A stretch of 30,388 nt of DNA from a virus. The notes below the pieces were generated by a model. That model was given only the letters and a program-made list of their open reading frames with translations. It was not told the DNA's origin and did no database searches. The stretch spans positions 1 through 30,388 of the IMG/VR virus record IMGVR_UViG_3300005470_000016. One strand, 5' to 3'. The stretch's first letter is position 1. The number at the start of each line of letters is the position of its first letter. The position numbers and the translations under genes are program-made. This document shows positions 1 through 5,373 of this stretch, piece after piece.

Positions 1-260
1 TGATAATAACGATTAGCGTCTTTTAATTCATTCCATTCTATATAAAGTGACTTACTCAAAGAAATTAATGATATTTCTTTTTCCAACAATTCCTCTATTA
101 ATGGTTCTAAATAATTTATACGGTTTAGCACCCTTCTTTTCCAATATCTAAAAAGCTCGTTTTTTGTTTGACTTGTTAACTCTTTGCTTCTTAATGCTGA
201 GTTCATTTGATAAAACTCTTTTTGACCCATCTCTTGCATAATTTTTGTTATCTCTATCAT
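1..260 (-). CDS. Partial hypothetical protein, C-terminus cut by window edge
   Basis: An open frame starts at the ATG at 260 and runs off the low-coordinate edge, giving 86 codons without a stop. The visible protein begins MIEITKIMQEMGQKEFYQMN, is rich in Lys and Glu and looks helical, with leucine and isoleucine spacing suggestive of a coiled coil around residues 48-65. The codon following ATG and the AAAG-rich leader (ACGAGTAAAGAAAGAA) fit the phage's usual start context. It is the most downstream gene visible in the minus-strand series. I do not recognise a family. Confidence 0.6.
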   Translation of the reverse strand, partial: MIEITKIMQEMGQKEFYQMNSALRSKELTSQTKNELFRYWKRRVLNRINYLEPLIEELLEKEISLISLSKSLYIEWNELKDANRYY

Positions 261-389
261 TTCTTTCTTTACTCGTTAATAACTATCTATACATAGTTTG
301 TTTAAAAAAAATGCCGTCTTTCCGTGCTGTCATAGTTTATGTCGTTTTTGAATGGAGTAGAATAAACTAAAAGAGAACTCCATAAGAAC

Positions 390-425
390 CCCAGCCTTTT
401 GCACTTCTTCGAGAGGTGTGCTGGG
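390..425. other. Hairpin in the 177-nt gene-free gap at 261-437
   Basis: CCCAGC at 390-395 can pair with GCTGGG at 420-425. The G-C-rich ends stand out against very AT-rich surroundings. On the plus strand the stem is followed by a T-rich tract (429-447), so it looks like an intrinsic terminator for plus-strand transcription, but no plus-strand gene lies nearby. On the minus strand it would be a structured spacer after the gene ending at 438. The rest of the gap shows no promoter or ORF that I can support. Confidence 0.3.
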
Positions 426-437
426 TATATGTTTTTT

Positions 438-620
438 TTATTTTTTTAAAATCTCTTGCATTGTTTTACCTGCGTACAATTCACCTTGTTCAGTTTCTGA
501 TGAAGGATTTTCAATCTTATAAATAACATCTTCTAAATCATTCCAAAGGTTTCCATTTACAAATCCATTTTTAGATTCTTGCTCTTGTGCTGTTCTTAAT
601 GTTTCGATTAAAGTTTTCAT
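438..620 (-). CDS. Small acidic hypothetical protein, 60 aa
   Basis: The ATG at 620 has an A-rich leader (ACAAAAACAAATAGAT) and lies about 35 nt downstream of a clear promoter at 655-685, so this is the first gene of its own transcript. The protein is short, acidic and probably mostly helical (MKTLIETLRTAQEQESKNGF at the N-terminus), with no Cys pairs or membrane segment. I do not recognise a family. Its promoter shares an unusual palindrome with the one before the gene at 12472-12624, so the two genes are probably co-regulated, perhaps as early genes. Confidence 0.7.
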   Translation of the reverse strand: MKTLIETLRTAQEQESKNGFVNGNLWNDLEDVIYKIENPSSETEQGELYAGKTMQEILKK

Positions 621-654
621 ATCTATTTGTTTTTGTTTCGCCTTATTGACACTT

Positions 655-685
655 CAAATATAAGTAACTTATTTCGACTGACCAA
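655..685 (-). promoter_or_regulatory. Bacteroidota-type promoter with internal palindrome, copy 1
   Basis: On the minus strand this reads TTTGG, then 20 nt, then TATATTTG, matching the known Bacteroidota -33/-7 pattern (TTG / TAnnTTTG). Between the two boxes lies the 11-bp palindrome TAAGTTACTTA (661-671). The same block with few changes recurs at 12655-12684. The palindrome lies against the -7 box, where a bound repressor would block RNA polymerase. Confidence 0.7.
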
Positions 686-796
686 ATAAATATATAGAAA
701 ACTTTATCTTTTTTTTTAGAACCGACTTTTATCAATTACATCTTGTGGTACTATAGACCCTAAAAAACGGGGTTTATCTTACGTAGAAATGTAATC

Positions 797-1024
797 CTAT
801 TTTCTTTTAGCATTTATAGCCATTAAACGGCACTTCTTACTTTCTAAACTGTCTAATAAATCAATCATTTGCTCCTTACACATTTGCGCTCCTTCTGTTT
901 TGAAGTTGACTAAGGCGTAGTGTTTAACAGTTGCGTGTATGTTTTGGAAGTACACGTTGTTAAGTGTTACAATAGCCCCGTTAGGATAGCTTAGTATTGA
1001 TTCTATTATATCTGAGTACTTCAC
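797..1024 (-). CDS. Hypothetical protein, 75 aa, GTG start coupled to upstream gene
   Basis: The frame opens at GTG (1024-1022). This GTG overlaps the TGA stop of the preceding gene as GTGA, a classic translational coupling arrangement, which is why GTG is accepted as the start. The protein (N-terminus MKYSDIIESILSYPNGAIVT) has a predicted beta-hairpin followed by a basic helical C-terminus ending NAKRK. No domain recognised. Together with the gene at 1021-1161 it forms a two-gene unit just after the cassette-like array. Confidence 0.65.
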   Translation of the reverse strand: MKYSDIIESILSYPNGAIVTLNNVYFQNIHATVKHYALVNFKTEGAQMCKEQMIDLLDSLESKKCRLMAINAKRK

Positions 1025-1161
1025 TTGTTTAACTTTTCAACTAACTCTATTGCTACTCTATCAAAGTCTGTTTCAAATATAGCAATATGCTTTCCGTGTC
1101 CTTGTATATCTACTTCAACACTTGCCTTTTTTAAAATTTCTTTTATTTCTGTAAGTTCCAT
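1021..1161 (-). CDS. Hypothetical protein, 46 aa
   Basis: The ATG at 1161 opens a 46-codon frame ending TGA at 1023-1021. The leader is GTAAAGAACT, acceptable but weaker than most here. The protein begins MELTEIKEILKKASVEVDIQ and looks like a small alpha/beta domain: helix, strand, a GHGKH turn, strand, helix. The stop overlaps the GTG start of the next gene by the four bases GTGA, which supports both as real. No family recognised. Confidence 0.6.
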   Translation of the reverse strand: MELTEIKEILKKASVEVDIQGHGKHIAIFETDFDRVAIELVEKLNK

Positions 1162-1164
1162 AGT

Positions 1165-1205
1165 TCTTTACGCTTATTGTTGTGTATAGTTGGTAGTTAT
1201 GTGGC
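1165..1205 (-). repeat. Truncated attC-like element (E6)
   Basis: Minus-strand GCCACATAAC (1205-1196) is the exact reverse complement of GTTATGTGGC, which on the minus strand begins the DNA upstream of the ORF at 1207-1437 (1456-1447). In integron cassettes the start of a cassette pairs with the R'' box of its own attC, and this 10-bp match is what that model predicts. The rest of the element is a short remnant (TACCA, then ACTATACACAAC) without the long stem seen in the fuller copies. It may be a deletion derivative. Confidence 0.4.
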
Positions 1206-1206
1206 A

Positions 1207-1437
1207 TTAGGCACACCATCTAGCAAAGTCTAAATCCTTTGTGCTTAATACTACTTTGCCAACTTCAATCATTTCTTTTCTGGTATATAAACCCGTTGCA
1301 CAAGATTCAATAAACCAAGCTCTTAAATCATCTTCTTCAGAGTGTGCAGCTTCATCGTCATCTTTCATTTTATCTATTTGTGCAACTAATTCTATTGCAT
1401 CTTCTAATGTTAGTTTTTTGTTTTTTAAGTCTTCCAT
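1207..1437 (-). CDS. Hypothetical protein, 76 aa, cassette-like ORF
   Basis: The ATG at 1437 is preferred over a start 21 bases upstream, because GGCGTTAAAATTATG matches the A-rich start context of neighbouring genes. The protein begins MEDLKNKKLTLEDAIELVAQ, is acidic and helical, and ends with DLDFARWCA. I do not recognise a family. The ORF is flanked by attC-like inverted repeats at 1446-1571 and 1165-1205, and its stop codon lies next to the second, the layout of a one-gene integron cassette. Confidence 0.65.
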   Translation of the reverse strand: MEDLKNKKLTLEDAIELVAQIDKMKDDDEAAHSEEDDLRAWFIESCATGLYTRKEMIEVGKVVLSTKDLDFARWCA

Positions 1438-1445
1438 AATTTTAA

Positions 1446-1571
1446 CGCCACATAACAAAGTATATAAAACATTGCTTTAGAGGTCTTTTTTTAAGGTTGT
1501 TAATAATTCAATTTTTTATGTTTATATGTTAAGTTTCGGTTCACAACGTTTCATATACAAACCGTTATTTG
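1446..1571 (-). repeat. attC-like inverted-repeat element (E5)
   Basis: On the minus strand: box CAAATAAC (1571-1564), spacer GGTTT, arm GTATATGAAACGTTG (1558-1544), a 69-nt interior, arm CAATGTTTTATATAC (1474-1460), spacer TTT, box GTTATGTG. The 15-nt arms pair completely with two G-T pairs. The outer TAAC and GTTA pair, and between them lie unequal unpaired spacers of 5 and 3 nt. This order (R'', spacer, L'', variable loop, L', spacer, R') and the total length match integron attC sites. The GTTATGT box differs from GTTRRRY at one position. Confidence 0.55.
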
Positions 1572-1581
1572 CAATGCTACG

Positions 1582-1848
1582 TTATTGCTTTCTAATAACA
1601 TTAAAGCGTCCTTTTGCCTCTACACATTTATCAGTGGTAAACATCTTAAGCAAGGCTTCTTTTGCCTCATCGCCTTTAAAGTGTATTTCTAAAGGCATAC
1701 TAAAAATATGAAAGCAACTTTCTTTTTCAGATAAATCAGTCTTATTGCTATGGTATTTATTCCATATTTTTTTATCTTCTTCTGTAAGTTTATAACCTGT
1801 TTCTTCAAAAACCTTGTTAAATGTTACGTTTCCTAAATATATATTCAT
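1582..1848 (-). CDS. Hypothetical protein, 88 aa, cassette-like ORF
   Basis: The ATG at 1848 is chosen because its leader (CCAAAACATT) fits the A-rich pattern; an in-frame ATG ten codons earlier has a poor context. The protein begins MNIYLGNVTFNKVFEETGYK and carries a polar helix and a segment CFHIFSMPLEIHF near the middle; soluble, no clear motif. It sits between attC-like elements E4 and E5, so it is a further one-gene cassette candidate. The box at the start of this unit (TTATATG) and the R'' box of E5 (CAAATAAC) are complementary with one mismatch. Confidence 0.6.
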   Translation of the reverse strand: MNIYLGNVTFNKVFEETGYKLTEEDKKIWNKYHSNKTDLSEKESCFHIFSMPLEIHFKGDEAKEALLKMFTTDKCVEAKGRFNVIRKQ

Positions 1849-1875
1849 AATGTTTTGGCTTAATAATCCGCACAT

Positions 1876-1984
1876 CATATAACACCGTATAAAATTAAGT
1901 GCTAGTAAGTGCTTTTTAAAAGGTTAATATTTGTTTTTAAGTGCTTATTTATACGCACCTAATCTTATACAATTCCGTTATAAG
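1876..1984 (-). repeat. attC-like inverted-repeat element (E4)
   Basis: Minus strand: CTTATAAC (1984-1977), spacer GGAATT, arm GTATAAGATTAGGTGC (1970-1955), a 52-nt interior, arm GCACTTAATTTTATAC (1902-1887), spacer GGT, GTTATATG (1883-1876). The 16-nt arms pair at every position with two G-T pairs. TAACGG followed by GTATA is shared with E1 and E5, although the stems differ elsewhere by compensating changes. The stop codon of the upstream ORF (TAA, 1980-1978) forms part of the TAAC box. Confidence 0.55.
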
Positions 1985-2205
1985 TCATTTAACTGTTCGG
2001 CTAATTCCATAACTCCAAAGCACCACTTCATTTGGTCTTTATTCATTTGCAAAACATTGTCATTTAGCGGTTGTCCTATATTGTAAAACTTGCCTACTAT
2101 TTGGCTTTTCAACTCTTTATTTTCCTTTAGCATTTCTTTGTACTCCTCAATTTGTAGTTGCTGCTTTGTAATCAATTCATCTTTTGTCATTTCTATAAGT
2201 TCCAT
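1978..2205 (-). CDS. Coiled-coil hypothetical protein, 75 aa, cassette-like ORF
   Basis: The ATG at 2205 has a textbook leader for this genome (AAAAATAAAGAATT). Residues about 5-36 (ELITKQQLQIEEYKEMLKEN onward) form a likely coiled coil, followed by a segment with Gly and Pro and a helical C-terminus. No enzymatic motif is visible and I do not recognise it. It is bounded by attC-like elements E3 upstream and E4 downstream, and its stop codon lies inside E4. Confidence 0.65.
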   Translation of the reverse strand: MELIEMTKDELITKQQLQIEEYKEMLKENKELKSQIVGKFYNIGQPLNDNVLQMNKDQMKWCFGVMELAEQLNDL

Positions 2206-2223
2206 AATTCTTTATTTTTAAAT

Positions 2224-2322
2224 TGTTAATAACGGTTTGGCACATGAGTAATAAGTGATGTTAAATCCTACAAAATCGTAAAAGTGTAAGGTGCTTATCA
2301 ATCACATACCAACCGTTACATT
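2224..2322 (-). repeat. attC-like inverted-repeat element (E3)
   Basis: Minus strand: TAACGGTT (2318-2311) pairs perfectly with AACCGTTA (2237-2230). Inside it, GTATGTGATTGATAAG (2309-2294) pairs with CTTATTACTCATGTGC (2255-2240) at 15 of 16 positions, counting G-T pairs. The 38-nt interior is AT-rich. Here the spacers next to the outer boxes are themselves complementary, unlike E4 and E5, so the unpaired central spacers typical of attC are small or absent. The TAACGG...GTAT start is shared with E1, E4 and E5. Confidence 0.5.
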
Positions 2323-2332
2323 TAATACCACC

Positions 2333-2362
2333 AAAACCCCGAAACGAATTAACGAGTCGGGG
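2333..2362 (-). terminator. Intrinsic terminator after the SSB gene
   Basis: Minus-strand CCCCGA (2362-2357) pairs with TCGGGG (2342-2337), a GC-rich 6-bp stem followed directly by TTTT (2336-2333). It lies 19 nt after the stop codon of the SSB-like gene and before element E3, so the SSB transcript probably ends here. The small ORFs beyond would then need readthrough or their own promoter. Confidence 0.65.
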
Positions 2363-2380
2363 CGTATGGCTTAGTTTAGG

Positions 2381-2722
2381 TTAAAAGGGCAAATCCGAGG
2401 ATTCATCTTCCTGTGCTAATGGTTCTCCTGTACTTACTTTGTCGCATCTCCAGTGGCTTAGATTGTTGTAGATTCTACCGTTGTACTCTTTACCACGAAT
2501 GTTAAACTCTACTTCCACTTTGTCGCCTACTTTGTTAAACTCAATAAACTTATCTACGAACTCAGAAAACTCTGCACTCTTGTAGATGTTAAAGTTAAAC
2601 GGAGTTACATATCCGTTCTCGCTTGTTTCGTTAACGGTGTAGTCTAATACTACTGCTCCGTTGTCTAACGTTTTCTTTTCTCCGATTGTGGCGATAACGC
2701 CTGTCATTTTAAATGTTCCCAT
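2381..2722 (-). CDS. Single-stranded DNA-binding protein, DUF3127-like OB fold
   Basis: This 113-aa protein has the layout of the Bacteroidota DUF3127 OB-fold family: strand-rich N-terminus (MGTFKMTGVIATIGEKKTLD), central segment EFNKVGDKVEVEFNIRGKEY and a following NLSHWR. It ends with an acidic tail and DLPF. Tails of the form DDDLPF are the protein-interaction tip of bacterial SSB and recruit replication and repair partners, so this small protein probably coats phage ssDNA and recruits host or phage replication proteins. It fits with ERF and the 5' exonuclease upstream in the same direction. Start at 2722 follows the HNH gene by only 4 nt, so both may share a transcript. Confidence 0.8.
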   Translation of the reverse strand: MGTFKMTGVIATIGEKKTLDNGAVVLDYTVNETSENGYVTPFNFNIYKSAEFSEFVDKFIEFNKVGDKVEVEFNIRGKEYNGRIYNNLSHWRCDKVSTGEPLAQEDESSDLPF

Positions 2723-2726
2723 AAAT

Positions 2727-3218
2727 TTACTTATTATTTGTTTTACTTAATTCTGCTTGATAAACCTCGTGCGCTACTAATTCAGAGTCAAAAATACCTA
2801 AATGTTTTTGCTTCCCATCTATAACAATTCTAGACCTCCATTTTCCCTTGTATAAACTAACACCGATATATTTAGAAGAACCACCATTACGGTCTTTGGT
2901 AGAGTTTTTTCTATGTGTAACTATCTGTAAATTAGACAGGTCATTGTTTAAAGGATTATTGTCGATATGGTCAACTACTAACTTATGTCCACATGGTGTG
3001 TGATTTAAAAAAGTCATTGCAAGTAGCAAATGAACACTTACCGTTCTAGGTTTGCCTCCTCTCTTAGTTAGTTTAACTACATAGTACCCTGTACTATCTA
3101 TACAGTTTTTCAAAATAACACCGCTAACCTTGTATCGTTTAAAACTCTTTACATTTCCTAAGTTACTAATTTGATAGTCTCCATCAAAACCTTTTAAATC
3201 CTTAAAAATCTCTTGCAT
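2727..3218 (-). CDS. NUMOD4-HNH-AP2 homing-type endonuclease 1
   Basis: Domain order in 163 aa: NUMOD4-type start (about 1-40, GFDGDYQISNLGNVKSFKRY), an HNH nuclease core (about 70-105: HKLVVDHIDNNPLNNDLSNL with the DH dyad and asparagine-rich loop, then NSTKDR) and a C-terminal AP2-type DNA-binding segment (about 112-155: SKYIGVSLYKGKWRSRIVID). Such free-standing enzymes cut a DNA site and spread by homing. It has a paralog of exactly the same length at 5965-6456. Both are preceded by a TAnnTTTG promoter and a pseudoknot-like leader. The start at 3218 has an A-rich leader (AAAATTGAAATAAT). Confidence 0.85.
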   Translation of the reverse strand: MQEIFKDLKGFDGDYQISNLGNVKSFKRYKVSGVILKNCIDSTGYYVVKLTKRGGKPRTVSVHLLLAMTFLNHTPCGHKLVVDHIDNNPLNNDLSNLQIVTHRKNSTKDRNGGSSKYIGVSLYKGKWRSRIVIDGKQKHLGIFDSELVAHEVYQAELSKTNNK

Positions 3219-3234
3219 ATTATTTCAATTTTAA

Positions 3235-3303
3235 TCTCAAGTGTTAAAGAATCGTAGCAGGACTTGAGAACCTTTTGCAGAAGTTAATTAGACTTCGCTA
3301 CGA
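3235..3303 (-). ncRNA. Pseudoknot-like leader RNA Pk1 before endonuclease 1
   Basis: On the minus strand two interleaved helices are possible. P1 pairs TCGTAGC (3303-3297) with GCTACGA (3258-3252). P2 pairs TCTCAAGT (3269-3262) with ACTTGAGA (3242-3235). The order P1-5', P2-5', P1-3', P2-3' is that of an H-type pseudoknot. A small hairpin GAAGT/ACTTC lies in the first loop. P2 ends 16 nt before the endonuclease start codon and is followed by TTAAAATT rather than a strong U-tract. Three other loci have the same plan with different bases. Confidence 0.5.
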
Positions 3304-3306
3304 ATA

Positions 3307-3328
3307 CAAAGATAGTAAAAATATTCAA
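3307..3328 (-). promoter_or_regulatory. Promoter of leader Pk1 (short-spacer type)
   Basis: Minus-strand TATCTTTG (3314-3307) matches the -7 box TAnnTTTG. No TTG lies at the usual 19 nt, but ATTG lies 11 nt upstream (TTG at 3328-3326). It would start a transcript just before the pseudoknot helix P1 and lead into the HNH gene. Confidence 0.5.
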
Positions 3329-3362
3329 TTATAAAAGAAATATAATCATTTTATTTAACTAT

Positions 3363-3415
3363 ATATAACAATCGCTAAGAAATATTAAAAACAGTTTCTT
3401 AGCTTGGTGTTAGAT
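3363..3415 (-). repeat. Short attC-like element (E2)
   Basis: Minus strand: ATCTAAC (3415-3409), a perfect RYYYAAC box whose reverse complement GTTAGAT is a perfect GTTRRRY, then ACCAA, arm GCTAAGAAA (3403-3395), a 12-nt loop, arm TTTCTTAGC (3382-3374), GATT, then the GTTA box (3369-3366). The 9-bp arms pair exactly. It starts 5 nt after the stop codon of the ORF at 3420-3626. It is shorter than E3-E5 but has the same plan. The flanking TAAC and GTTA separate it from an ordinary terminator, and no U-tract follows. Confidence 0.5.
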
Positions 3416-3419
3416 GCAA

Positions 3420-3626
3420 TTATAAAAGAACATCAATTCTACTTGCTTCATTTTTTGATACTTTACCATTTCCTTCACAATAAGGACATTTTACCAAATC
3501 ATATAAAGCACGTTCGTATTCATAACTTTTAACCATCCCGTTAAAACAAAGATTAGGGCAAATAACTGCATCTAACATTGTATATACGTCAGTTGCGGTT
3601 TGGTGATTATTCGATACTTTTTCCAT
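3420..3626 (-). CDS. Small zinc-finger-like hypothetical protein, 68 aa
   Basis: The ATG at 3626 (leader AATAAAACTTAATAGA) is chosen over an upstream TTG in the same frame, which would put the start inside element E1. The protein has a cysteine pattern CPNLC near residue 23 and CPYCEGNGK near residue 49, so it may bind one zinc ion in a DnaJ-like CxxCxGxG knuckle. It ends DVLL. Function unknown. It lies between attC-like elements E1 and E2. Confidence 0.6.
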   Translation of the reverse strand: MEKVSNNHQTATDVYTMLDAVICPNLCFNGMVKSYEYERALYDLVKCPYCEGNGKVSKNEASRIDVLL

Positions 3627-3649
3627 TCTATTAAGTTTTATTTTTAATT

Positions 3650-3702
3650 GATACGTCCGTGCTTCTAATCGCAACCGAACGCATATACTTTGCCGTTATA
3701 TC
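3650..3702 (-). repeat. Half attC-like element (E1)
   Basis: Minus strand: ATATAACGG (3701-3693), CAAA, GTATATGCGTTCG, then a hairpin back to CGGACGTAT (9 pairs including G-T). The TAACGG-spacer-GTATATG start is nearly the same as in E5 (1567-1551). There is no closing GTTA box; the 3' half runs into the leader of the ORF at 3420-3626. I read this as a truncated member of the family. Confidence 0.4.
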
Positions 3703-3736
3703 TAATTAAGAGTAGCGTAATACTCCATAGCTAGTT

Positions 3737-4582
3737 CTACTTTATTAAGTTTATTAAGTGATAATTAACTGTTAACTTCTCTTTCCAATCTCCACCTTCT
3801 TCAATATAGGCTTCAACAACCTTTCTAAACTTTCCGTACTCGCTACGGTCTTTTAACAGTTTCTTTGCTTTTACTTTTCCAATCCCTTTAACGCCTTTAA
3901 TGTTATCTACAGTGTCACCTTCTAACAGTAACCGCCCTAGTAGTTCTGTTCCTTCGCTTGGACTTGTAAACGTAAAGCCTTTATACTCTTTGATTGGATT
4001 ATTCCATTCATCAACCTCTCCTGTTTTCTTTTTGTAGTAATCAAAATGACACCCTGTTATTTGTTTAAGGTCTTTGTCTATTGATACTACTATTTCATTT
4101 CCTCTACCTCTGTTTTTTATGTAAAGTGGGATTAAGTCGTCTGCTTCTAGCTCTTCGCTATACTCACAAAAATCACTAAAACTAAACTCTATATTCTCGA
4201 TAACTTGACGCTTTAAACTATGTACTAAATCGCTTAGTTCGTTTCGCTCCCTGTTACCTTTATAGTCTTTGCTAAACTCTAATCTAAAGTTATTAGTACA
4301 AGTAGTAAAAAACGTCCTTATACCGTTTACTGGATAACCTTGCTCTTCAATATGTAAAGCAATCGCTCTAACCTGTGAATGAAAATCTTCAATCATATCT
4401 GAATAAATCAATTCCTTACCTAGCCAAAAGTGAGCAACATTGTAAACGATTGAATCTGCATCAATCAGTAAATCAAAACTATCATGACTTAAAAAGCTTT
4501 CGAGACAGTCACGTTTAACCGCCTCGTTTTTGCTTAATTTAATAAAGTTAGATAAAAATTCTAGTTCTTGTCTTGGTGTCAT
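3737..4582 (-). CDS. 5'-3' exonuclease, PIN/FLAP type (T4 RNase H-like)
   Basis: The 281-aa protein has the acidic residues and helical motifs of structure-specific 5' nucleases: LLIDADSIVYN near 38-48, YKGNR near 107, ELEADDLI near 143, VVSIDKDLKQI near 166 and a helix-hairpin-helix segment GVKGIGKVKAKKLL near 233. These motifs bind two metal ions and DNA. The enzyme would remove RNA primers or flaps, or resect ends to make the ssDNA used by the ERF annealing protein, whose stop codon overlaps this ATG (TAATG). Length fits the family. Confidence 0.88.
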   Translation of the reverse strand: MTPRQELEFLSNFIKLSKNEAVKRDCLESFLSHDSFDLLIDADSIVYNVAHFWLGKELIYSDMIEDFHSQVRAIALHIEEQGYPVNGIRTFFTTCTNNFRLEFSKDYKGNRERNELSDLVHSLKRQVIENIEFSFSDFCEYSEELEADDLIPLYIKNRGRGNEIVVSIDKDLKQITGCHFDYYKKKTGEVDEWNNPIKEYKGFTFTSPSEGTELLGRLLLEGDTVDNIKGVKGIGKVKAKKLLKDRSEYGKFRKVVEAYIEEGGDWKEKLTVNYHLINLIK

Positions 4583-5205
4583 TACCCTAGTTTTTTAAGT
4601 TGGTCACTTGTCAAGTCATAAGCTGCGATTAACTGTATCTTGTCCATCTTTGCAGTTCCATCTGCTAATTTCTGAATAAAAGTATCTAAATGCTCATCTG
4701 TTAACTTTGGTTTCGCTTTTGGTGGTGCTTGCACATTGTTTGAATGCGTAGCGTCCGTGTCGTCAATCGCCCCCGTAGGAACTAAGAAAGAGTAAAGCAA
4801 TGCGTTTTTAAGTGCATACGTTGTCGCTTTCCCTGCGCTCTTATCCATTGAATCCTGACCGTGACCGTACCCCATTATATTAATAGACTCTCCGCTTTCT
4901 GCGTGTGTAATCTGATAAGTAACTAGCACCTCAGTAAATATGCTTTGCTTTGGCTTTCCTTGTACTTCCCAACGGTCAACTGTCATAGTCGGCTGTATAT
5001 TTATAGGTACACAAGTTAAACCATTATCAGACATTGCCTGACCAATAGCTAACTTAACGTCTTTATCAGCAACGCCTTTATATCCAAAATTACCACTACC
5101 TACTTGCATACCTTTGTCGATATTCTTCACCTCTTTCATTACACTTACGATTGCTTCGTGCAGGTTCTGCTTTCTTTCTTCTAAAATTTTGTCAAATTCT
5201 TCCAT
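4582..5205 (-). CDS. erf: ERF-family single-strand annealing protein
   Basis: The 207-aa protein matches the ERF recombinase family: N-terminal helical part ending GSGNFGYKGVADKDV, and the signature near 115-145 (GYGHGQDSMDKSAGKATTYA followed by LLYSFLVPTG). ERF proteins form rings on ssDNA and anneal complementary strands. The C-terminus (PPKAKPKLTDEHLDTFIQKL onward) is a linker plus a helical tail. Start at 5205 has the strong leader AAAAAAATAAATT and lies just downstream of a good promoter at 5222-5251. It is followed directly by the 5'-3' exonuclease, making an exonuclease-annealase pair. Confidence 0.85.
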   Translation of the reverse strand: MEEFDKILEERKQNLHEAIVSVMKEVKNIDKGMQVGSGNFGYKGVADKDVKLAIGQAMSDNGLTCVPINIQPTMTVDRWEVQGKPKQSIFTEVLVTYQITHAESGESINIMGYGHGQDSMDKSAGKATTYALKNALLYSFLVPTGAIDDTDATHSNNVQAPPKAKPKLTDEHLDTFIQKLADGTAKMDKIQLIAAYDLTSDQLKKLG

Positions 5206-5221
5206 AATTTATTTTTTTGTT

Positions 5222-5251
5222 TAAAGTTAATACTATTTATCTAATCTGCAA
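5222..5251 (-). promoter_or_regulatory. Promoter of the recombination operon
   Basis: Minus-strand TTTG (TTG at 5251-5249), 19 nt, then TAACTTTA (5229-5222). Spacing and boxes match the Bacteroidota consensus except for the last base of the -7 box. The likely transcription start is about 10 nt before the erf start codon, so the leader is very short. Confidence 0.65.
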
Positions 5252-5272
5252 ATAACAATAAATATAAGTAAT

Positions 5273-5349
5273 ATGGCATTTCTGATTCGAACAGACTCTC
5301 AGTGGTTCTCTCAAGTTGGGTCGCTCCTTACTGTGGTTTCTCATGCCAT
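5273..5349 (-). tRNA. tRNA-like element with non-canonical centre
   Basis: The 77-nt minus-strand segment begins ATGGCAT and ends ATGCCAT, a perfect 7-bp acceptor-like stem. Before the 3' strand lies GTCTG-TTCGAAT-CAGAA: a TTCGAAT loop of canonical T-loop form closed by 4 bp, placed exactly where a T arm belongs. The D and anticodon arms cannot be drawn in standard form; I found no 5-bp stem with a 7-nt loop. It may be a degenerate tRNA, a tRNA mimic or a processing signal. No amino acid is assigned. It lies between the DUF3310 gene and the erf promoter. Confidence 0.3.
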
Positions 5350-5373
5350 CCATACTACTCATATTCTTTGCCG

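Noticed and set aside
5206-5272. Extended ERF start or extra gene between the tRNA-like element and erf
   Set aside because: The stretch contains stop codons in all minus frames and a good promoter; nothing supports a gene.
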